From the NCBI GenBank assembly GCA_029255685.2, contig CM055314.2, positions 8,946,399-9,010,398 of the forward strand: a DNA stretch of 64,000 bases. The letters run 5' to 3'. This document shows positions 58,401 through 64,000 of this stretch, in pieces. A program made the position numbers and the translations under genes. The first letter of the stretch is position 1; each line of letters opens with the position of its first letter. This stretch comes from Silene conica. Its lineage: Eukaryota; Streptophyta; Magnoliopsida; Caryophyllales; Caryophyllaceae. The notes beneath the pieces were generated by a model, which saw only the letters and a program-made list of their open reading frames with translations, made no database searches and was not told the origin of the DNA.

Positions 58401-59500
58401 GTTGGAATCATCGCTTCGACCAAGTGATAAAAGAGAATAGATTCATTCGATCAGTCGAGGAACCATGTCTCTATATCAAGTCGAGTGGGAGCAAGATTGT
58501 ATTCCTAGTACTGTATGTCGACGACATACTCTTGATTGGGAATGACATACCTCTCTTATCTTCGGTTAAAGCATGGTTGAAAAACCATTTCCAAATGAAA
58601 GATCTGGGAGAGGCACAAAGAATTTTGGGCATCCGTATCTACAGGGATAGATCAAGACGGATGTTGTCTCTCAGTCAGGAGTCTTATATAGATAAGATTC
58701 TAGAGAGATTCAGCATGACGAACTCCAAGAAAGGGTTCCTTCCTATGACTACTGGGCTTCACTTGAGCAAATCTCAAGAAGCTAAGACATTGGAAGAGAA
58801 AGAGCGCATGAGTCGGATACCTTATGCTTCGGCAATAGGATCGATCATGTATGCGATGATATGCACACGTCCAGACGTTGCATATGCATTGAGTATGACT
58901 AGTCGATTCCAAGCTCATCCAGGTGAACCACACTGGATGGCCGTGAAAAACATTCTTAAGTACCTACGGAGGACTAAAGATTGGGGATTGACTTACGGAG
59001 GTGACACGACGCTCTGTGCCACGGGTTACGCAGATGCTAGCTTCCAAACGGATCGAGATGACTCGAAATCTCAGTCTGGATTCGTTTTTACTCTTAATGG
59101 CGCTGCTGTCAGCTGGAAAAGTTCTAAACAGAGCGTTACAACAGATTCTACGACTGGGTCCGAGTACTATGCCGCCTCGGAAGCAGCTAAGGAAGCAATA
59201 TGGATGCGTCAATTCTTACAAGGACTCTCGGTAGTGCCTAGTTCGAATGACCCAATCACCGTTTATTGTGACAATAAAGGTGCCATCTTCCAAGCTAAGG
59301 AGCATAAATCTAGCAACAAGGCTAGACATGTACAACGGAAAGCTCATCTAATCAGAGATTACGTGGAGCAAAAGGAGATTTTCATTGATAAGATCGCTAC
59401 GGATGACAACATAGCTGATCCTCTCACTAAAGCATTACCACGTGATAAGCATGAAGGGCACATTCATTCCATGGGAATTAGATGTGTTCCTAAGTTGTAG
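55487..59500 (+). CDS. gag-pol: C2 Gag-Pol polyprotein (Ty1/Copia), full length
   Basis: One uninterrupted 1337-codon ORF. Order: Gag (about 1-230), a Lys/Gly linker (about 220-245), CCHC knuckle CHHCHKTGHWRRSC (about 273-286), protease LDTGCGSH (about 325), pre-integrase zinc region (H..H..C..C, about 455-500), integrase core (Asp in TDVCGP about 521, Asp in FDRGGEY, Glu in VSERRNR), RT (QMDVKTAFLNG; catalytic YVDD about 1010) and RNase H (YADAS, SEYYAA, YCDNKGA, DNIADPLTK). This integrase-before-RT order defines Copia. All catalytic residues are visible. The ATG homologous to the C1 start has been lost, so translation probably begins six codons later at 55487, which should cost little. It is a plausible autonomous element. 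Confidence 0.93.
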   Translation: MPSAKLARESWLKAFMDSMNQSTRLRNDGSNFSDWEAALRNAAIADGKLKFLTEPIPAHPGTGARANEVRAHSDFVMEAGAIKNVLIYAMESNLQRRFIAYGANKIFTTLTNEFSKAPRIVSYEHTCRFFEAKLQKGQAVSPHILHMIENIEKLEALNCKISENIIVDRMLHSLHDGFAPFRANYYMNDMKKTPHELHSLLLQTEKDLKLSGSVKQDVLMISSKGKGKGKAKAQGDLTVGKPKFKKSGFTKSGPGESSNSQGKTKSKDTSMECHHCHKTGHWRRSCPVYREDIKAGRVTPVGMSSSSFIHMIEINHASYGTWVLDTGCGSHLCNHVQGLRNQEPLIKGEVDLRVGNGARVAAVSRGTYVIQLPSGFELSLYNCYYVPCLSKNIISVSALDKLGFSFVIENNSCIFSLHNMIYGKAVSMNGIYVLDQTTEILHVNNKRLKVGDKDQTYLWHCRMGHINEKRVKQLIQNGAISPFDFESYGTCESCLISKMTRISFKGVGMRAADLLGLIHTDVCGPMSINAREGYRYFITFTDDLSRYGYVYLMKHKSESFDKFKEYQNRVQNQLGRKIKALRFDRGGEYLSHEFDQHLKDCGIVLQLTPPGTPQLNGVSERRNRTLLDMVGSMISHTVVPDSLWGYALLSAALILNRSPSKAVDKSPYELWKGTVPNLSFIRVWDCEAYVKWRHEDKLGPRSVKTYFIGYPKGTFGHYFYPPTEQRVFVAASATFLEKEFLENKSSNRTFELSEVQEPTTEQPLEGTVPSTEAAVDIPEEPRRSGRVSIPPDRYIGMVEEHDIDDVLLLEGNEPTTYKGAMTSSDSKLWLEAMQSEMDSMYENNVRDLVDLPAKVRPLQCKWLYKIKHAVEGQQDIHKARLVAKGFTQVLGLHYDEIFAPVVMLRSIRIILAIAAFHDYEIWQMDVKTAFLNGYLEEELYMVQPEGFIDPTHPKKVCKLKRSIYGLKQASRSWNHRFDQVIKENRFIRSVEEPCLYIKSSGSKIVFLVLYVDDILLIGNDIPLLSSVKAWLKNHFQMKDLGEAQRILGIRIYRDRSRRMLSLSQESYIDKILERFSMTNSKKGFLPMTTGLHLSKSQEAKTLEEKERMSRIPYASAIGSIMYAMICTRPDVAYALSMTSRFQAHPGEPHWMAVKNILKYLRRTKDWGLTYGGDTTLCATGYADASFQTDRDDSKSQSGFVFTLNGAAVSWKSSKQSVTTDSTTGSEYYAASEAAKEAIWMRQFLQGLSVVPSSNDPITVYCDNKGAIFQAKEHKSSNKARHVQRKAHLIRDYVEQKEIFIDKIATDDNIADPLTKALPRDKHEGHIHSMGIRCVPKL

Positions 59501-60290
59501 TACTCTTTTATGAATTCATGTAATAATTCATTTTCTCGTGTACTCTATTCAACCTCATTGTTATGATATATAATGTTTTGTTTTTCATGTGGAATTGTAC
59601 GCCAATTTTGAACGCCACAAAGTGAACTGAATAACATTACATCGTTTTAGTCCTTGATTACCCACTTAAGCTGATAACTCAGGTAATCGTTTTGTGACGT
59701 TGGTTGATGGTGGGTTCAACGAGCCATAAGTCACGCGGATGACTGACCAATCACAAAGGCGAGTTATACGGATATCTCGTAGGACACCCCGTGACAACGT
59801 TATGGAGTCCTAAATGTTTTATAACATTGGGTGCCAGGTCGTGGATAGGACCTCCATAGTGTTCCTTAGAGTCGAGTCTTTTGACTTTCAACTGTCTCTT
59901 GAGATTAAGGCAGATTTTGGGTAACTTTGGTTTCTTTCCCACGGTCATCGTAACAGGGGCCAAGAGGATTTTTTCTGGGTTATTTCATAGCTGCGCGAAA
60001 ATCGGCAGGATTCGAGTTGAGGGAAATTTCCAAACCCTTATCAGGATTTTATCATTTCTCAGGGCCACTCGAGGAGTAGTAACTGAAATGCATGGCCATG
60101 CTCGAATACAGATTCGTTTTATCTGTTAAGTTACTCTCTAGTCGGGGAAACCACTCTTGATGCAGATCGCTTGTGAGATACGACCTTTGCGAATGCGGAT
60201 TTGCAAATTGTCTTACATTGAGTGGGAGAAATTTTAAAAGGATATGAGAATCGGTTATCGCACCTACACTTGTACGGACAAGTGGGAGTT
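59501..60290 (+). other. 3' region of C2
   Basis: Non-coding, parallel to 38520-39359 of C1. It ends in the outer polypurine tract AAGTGGGAGTT, intact here, directly before the LTR. Confidence 0.8.
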
Positions 60291-61362
60291 TGTTGGAGCT
60301 TGTGTCCTCCACATGTAGTGTGATAACGTCATTGCACATACCCTTATACGAACAAGTGGGAGATTGTTGGGGCTGGTGTCCTTGACAATTAAGTACAATG
60401 ACTTATTAAATCTCTTTAAGGATCACAAGGGCATACTTCAGTATTATTATCAGTTGATCCACGTTTATCAATAACGGTTGGCTTGCTAGATAAGTTTGAC
60501 GTTGTTGTCATACGGATGGCGGTGATCAACTGGTCCCTATATGTCACACCTATAGGACACGTTTGAGAGATGTGAAGGTATGAAAATACAGTCACATTTA
60601 TGCCGGATATGACTAAACAGTTAGTCAGAGGTATTGACTATTAAATTAGTCAATAAGAGGTTGAGATTATTATTTAATACGGATTAAATAATTTTAGCTA
60701 ATACGGATTACATGTTTAATTCGTAAATTAAATATAAACGGTTATATTTAATTAAATATTGTATTCGCGTATTAATATAAACAGTTATATTAATTTGGTT
60801 AATTATACAATATCGTATTTTATCAGACCATTATTAATACATCGACTGCGTTGATATCTGATAACAAGTATGCGATTTATAATTAAAATCCCGCGAATAA
60901 CTTATAGCTAAATGGGTCGAATCACGAATTAGAATAAGGTAAGAGCGGAAAGCCCACTCTTACCCTAGTCAAAAATCTCGGCCGTGTATACTACATAAGG
61001 AGAAGACTTCTCCTTATGTTAGGTTACTCTTGTTGCACTGTAAAATAAATCTCAAGGAAAAATTAGGGTTTGAGAGCTTTCTTCTCCCATAACCCAGATC
61101 TCACATCTAAAACTCAAAAGGCTCTCCCTATATTGCAAGGCAGTTGGAGAGGATTTCTAGCACACGCGGCAACGTCTCAATCTAAGTCTTGGGTGCAAAT
61201 TATAGGAGGGAATTTGCGTTAATTCCTGTTCTTAGGCCTTTCGCACAAGGACTAAAGGTTGTACTCTTTTTCATGTCTTTTTAATCTTATGACTATATTC
61301 ACGACTGTAATTTTCATTATAATCCTGCAAGTTTAGGGCGAATACATGTTTGATTCCCCACA
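60291..61362 (+). repeat. 3' LTR of C2
   Basis: The LTR is 1072 bp, from TGTTGGAGCTTG to TTCCCCACA, then CAGGC. The inner polypurine/LTR-start module is included at about 60350-60365. Confidence 0.95.
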
Positions 61363-61367
61363 CAGGC

Positions 61368-61918
61368 TGAGTCCAGCAACAAAATTATCATTGAAAACAT
61401 GAAAAAGAAATTGCAAGAAATGGGGGGGAAAATGGGCAGAGGAGCTCCCTCTGGTCCTATGGGCTGACAGGACTACTCCAAAAGTAGCAACAGGTCAGAC
61501 CCCCTTCAGCCTCGTCTTCGGAGCAGAAGCAGTGATTCCGTCTGAGATCAAAGTCCCAACCCACAGGTATGGGTGTATAACCGAGGACCAGAACCGAGTA
61601 GAAATGACAAATAGCCTGGACACTGTTGATGAACTTAGGACCAGCGCCTACATCGGGATGGCCTCATATAAACAAATGGTAGCTAGGAGCTACAACAAAA
61701 ACGTCAGGATTAGAACTTTGCAAGTGGGGGATCTGGTCCTGAGAAAGGTGTTCCAGAACACCAGAAACCGACAAGCCCGAAAGTTCGCCTACAATTGGGA
61801 GGGCCCATACCAAGTTGAAAGCATAGTTGGTAATGGAGCCTACAGACTTATGACAATGGAGGGGCAAATGATACCTAGATCATGGAACATACTTCACCTC
61901 AAGAAGTATATCATCTAG
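61368..61918 (+). pseudogene. Tat-lineage Ty3 integrase, C-terminal part
   Basis: This continues the host pol after C2, beginning at the catalytic Glu codon (AESSNK). A frame change near 61430 separates this from a clean stretch (61455-61918) with TGQTPFSLVFGAEAVIPSEI, LQVGDLVLRKV and the terminal NWEGPYQVESIVGNGAYRL and WNILHLKKYI motifs typical of Tat/Ogre-type integrase tails. The stop TAG at 61916-61918 looks like the genuine end. Confidence 0.85.
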
Positions 61919-62208
61919 AGGTACCTCCACCGAACAGGAGCAGATCCCTTAGACTTCAGGTTCTACTCTGTATAAAGCATACTCTAGTTCAGCTTAAAGT
62001 TTTATCTCTATTTTATATTTTATAATCTAAACCTTATAATCTAAATTTTTTACATTTAAATTGATTAAGTATCTAGTCTTTTGAAACTAAACAAATTTTA
62101 TCACTTAGTAATTTTCTGAACCAGGAATTGCTTATCCTAGTAGACTGACCTAAAGAGGAAATCTGCACTGCTCACATGAAAACCTTGATAAGCCTGACAC
62201 CCCAGTGT
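61919..62208 (+). other. Tat 3' untranslated region, left of the TRIM
   Basis: About 290 bp of AT-rich sequence after the pol stop. No ORF or repeat stands out. The host 3' LTR is not in the window. Confidence 0.6.
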
Positions 62209-62213
62209 AGGGA

Positions 62214-62416
62214 TGTAACAACCCGACCCGCCACCGTCGTAACACAAACCCAATAAGATGGGTGTGCACTTTTGGACCCGTTAATTGTCCCTACTTAAGC
62301 CCAAAAGCACAAGATCTTGTTACTAAGTGGTGGGTGGAAGTTATTATAAACATATCACAAGCCTCACATTCTACCAATGTGGGACAACTTTACTCTCATA
62401 CTCTTGGGGTGTTACA
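62214..62416 (-). repeat. 3' LTR of the TRIM
   Basis: The LTR is 203 bp. It contains a short inverted repeat around CACATT...AATGTG and differs from the right copy there (CTACC for AAACA). Confidence 0.93.
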
Positions 62417-62563
62417 AACTCCCCCACTTAAAGAACACAACGTCCTCGTTGTGCCTCAAACTTGACCACAACTAGGGCCAGAATCCTCCCCCGCTAGGTG
62501 TGTGACCCGGGTACTCCCGACCACAGGCTCACCACACGGTCGCAGGGTCGCTCTGATACCATT

Positions 62564-62766
62564 TGTAACAACCCGACCCGCCACCGTCGTAACACAAACC
62601 CAATAAGATGGGTGTGCACTTTTGGACCCGTTAATTGTCCCTACTTAAGCCCAAAAGCAAAAGATCTTGTTACTAAGTGGTGGGTGGAAGTTATTATAAA
62701 CATATCACAAGCCTCACATTCAAACAATGTGGGACAACTTTACTCTCATACTCTTGGGGTGTTACA
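62564..62766 (-). repeat. 5' LTR of the TRIM
   Basis: The LTR is 203 bp and nearly identical to the left copy. On the - strand it is followed after a few bases by the primer site TGGTATCAGAGC. Confidence 0.93.
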
Positions 62767-62771
62767 AGGGA

Positions 62772-63133
62772 TGGGTATCTAAACACCAAGCCAGCACACC
62801 AAAGCAGCGATGGCCAAAACACAATGAACATGCATGCACAATGAAAAAAGCCAGAAAAACGCCAGAAAAATCAACGATAACAAAGCCCCATACAACGGGG
62901 ATACGTACGATTAAAAAGAGACTGCCCAAGGCAGCCCAAATTCAGAATTGTTTTTGTTGGTCCACCCGGACCAACAACAAAATTTACAACTATTTAAGCC
63001 AACGCAGGGGCACCAAAATTTCCAAAATTAAATCCGCCAACATCAAGGGGCCCAGCAGTACAAGTTTTAAAAAGAACCTACTTATCAAAAGTAGGTCCAG
63101 CAGCAGCATTATCATCACGGGTGGGGCCAGAGG
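62772..63133. other. Tat 3' region between the TRIM and the antisense ORF
   Basis: This lies between the convergent ends of pol and the antisense ORF. It contains a perfect hairpin with 10-bp arms (TTGTTGGTCC, loop ACCC) at 62954-62977. The + strand ORF that crosses it follows the opposite strand of the antisense ORF and is not credible. Confidence 0.6.
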
Positions 63134-64000
63134 TCACCTCCTCTCCAGCATCTTGAGACCCCACCACGCGTTTATCATCATCATCGGAAATGAGGTCCAT
63201 GTTAAGACCCTTAGGGAAATCCGCAAGCAAATAAAGGCTTCCTCCAGAGCAGCTAAGTTCCAGGTCATATGCTTACCCTCCTGGAACTGTTTGACACATT
63301 TAATCCTGCTCTCCGCAGCAGTGTATGCAACAACGTCTATCAGAGCCCCTTGCAGGGCAGCCTTATTCTGCTCCAGAGCCTCCACCTTGAGCACCACTCC
63401 GGTCTCTATGGCCAAAGCCGCTCCAGCTTGGACTGTGCTGCCTCCAGCTGACCCTGGAAGGCCTTCTCTCGCGCCTTCAGCTGCTTCTGACCCAAAGCAA
63501 GGTCTCGTCGAGAGCGTTCACAAGCTGCCCGTAGATTCTCCCTCAAAGCTTCCTCCTGTTCCTGCCTAGCCAGCACTTCCTGCTCCTTCTTTGCCAGAAC
63601 CTTCTGCATCTTCCCCAAAGCCTCTGTACGAGCCGTCTGCATATGCTGAAGCTCTGCCAGCAGATCCTCACTCTGTCGTTTGGCGCATAGTGACACCTCC
63701 AGGGCCTGGAAATGCAGGCCAGATGAGATTAAAAAAAAAAAAGAAAAAAAAAGAGAAATAAAGGAAAAGGTACCTCAAAAGTAACCTCAGAAGCATGCCT
63801 GACCAGATCCTTGAAAGGAAACGACTTTAGGATAGAGGCAGAGGTGGGGAACAGCAACGAGTCCAGACCAGGCCAGAGAGAAGTTTTGGATCCGCCAAAA
63901 CCCTCGGGAAACTCCAGGCGCAGAGCAGCAGAAGAAGCCCCTCCAGAAGATGTCCGAGGCAGATGCTCAGGCAAAATTTTAAAACCAGGAGTAGGAATTT
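63134..64000 (-). pseudogene. Antisense ORF of the Tat element, with a 68-bp intron
   Basis: On the - strand, downstream of and convergent with pol, a protein-coding stretch enters from the right edge. The first visible exon ends at 63774 after a complete codon. An intron follows (63773-63706, GTACCT...TTTCCAG with a long pyrimidine tract), and the next exon opens in phase at 63705 and encodes a charged coiled coil (AKRQSEDLLAELQHMQ..., rich in Glu, Lys, Gln and Leu). A one-base frame change near 63415 interrupts the coiled coil, and the frame ends at 63134. Several Tat lineages (Grande, Retand) are known to carry an antisense ORF after pol; its function is not established. The start lies outside the window. 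Confidence 0.7.

Larger units (their letters stand above)
52661..61362 (+). mobile_element. Ty1/Copia element C2, nearly intact
   Basis: An 8702-bp + strand element with LTRs of 1069 and 1072 bp, flanked by CAGGC (52656-52660 and 61363-61367). It has a canonical primer site, a long leader with palindrome arrays, one full-length Gag-Pol ORF and polypurine tracts. By eye the LTRs differ at roughly eight or nine positions plus a 3-bp indel, so it is fairly young. Confidence 0.95.
62214..62766 (-). mobile_element. TRIM (miniature LTR element), 553 bp
   Basis: Two 203-bp LTRs (62214-62416 and 62564-62766; edges TGTAACAACCC and GGGGTGTTACA) enclose a 147-bp internal region. AGGGA duplications flank it (62209-62213 and 62767-62771). 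The sense strand is -: TGGTATCAGAGC next to the right LTR is the primer site, and AAGTGGGGGAGTT next to the left LTR is the polypurine tract. It has no coding capacity, so it must be moved by another element. The LTRs differ at only a few bases. Confidence 0.95.

Noticed and set aside
62214..62766. Cassandra-type TRIM carrying a 5S rRNA promoter
   Set aside because: I could not find the 5S internal promoter motifs in the 203-bp LTRs.
62727..63569. 280-codon + strand ORF across the TRIM edge and the antisense ORF
   Set aside because: It starts inside the TRIM LTR and runs opposite to the spliced antisense ORF; its composition (Ser, Thr, Pro) is that of a complementary-strand shadow.
63134..64000. 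Cellular coiled-coil gene
   Set aside because: Its place after Tat pol, opposite strand, and frame damage fit the antisense ORF of Tat elements better than a host gene.

Overview
The window is plant nuclear DNA made almost entirely of LTR retrotransposons nested inside one another. I found no cellular protein gene, rRNA gene or tRNA gene. The lineages (Ty3/Gypsy Athila and Tat, Ty1/Copia, a LARD, a TRIM), the tRNA-Asp-type and initiator-Met-type primer sites and the AT-rich background point to an angiosperm, probably a eudicot. The species cannot be named from the sequence.

The oldest layer is a decayed Tat-lineage Ty3 element on the + strand. It survives in pieces: gag 9101-9430 and 10968-11652, protease to integrase 49651-52660, integrase end 61368-61918, and a spliced antisense coiled-coil ORF running left from beyond 64000 to about 63134. 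Everything else is inserted into it or abuts it, and most insertions have matching 5-bp target duplications that I could read. (1) A solo Athila-like LTR, 9431-10967 (duplication AGAGC). (2) Copia element C1, 11653-49645 (ACCCT). Inside C1 sit Athila-like element D, 16678-36627 (CTTAT), and a LARD, 40279-49442 (CGACA). Inside D sits Athila-like element E, 20283-32557 (CCCAT). (3) Copia element C2, 52661-61362 (CAGGC), with a full-length 1337-residue Gag-Pol. (4) A 553-bp TRIM, 62214-62766 (AGGGA). On the left, 1-9100 holds element B (+ strand, 3' part only) joined head to head with element A (- strand, gag-protease only).

E is the only Athila-like copy with pol. It has gag-protease, RT, RNase H, integrase and a third ORF, but a one-base deletion breaks gag-pol and one in-frame stop splits ORF3. 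A and D keep only gag or gag-protease, so they look like non-autonomous relatives that need an E-like partner. C2 is the best candidate for an autonomous element.

The most unusual signal is a 33-bp cassette: two 12-bp near-palindromes separated by exactly 9 bp of unconserved sequence (21-bp period). I count 39 pairs in the Athila-like copies (consensus GGTCGACCGACC or its reverse complement), in LTRs, untranslated regions and gag codons. The unrelated Copia elements carry the same layout with a different word (ACTCGATCGAGT) just after the primer site. Other unusual structures are LARD repeats whose stem arms vary together, a shared hairpin beside the polypurine tract of both the LARD and the TRIM, and two alternative LTR starts in the Copia family.
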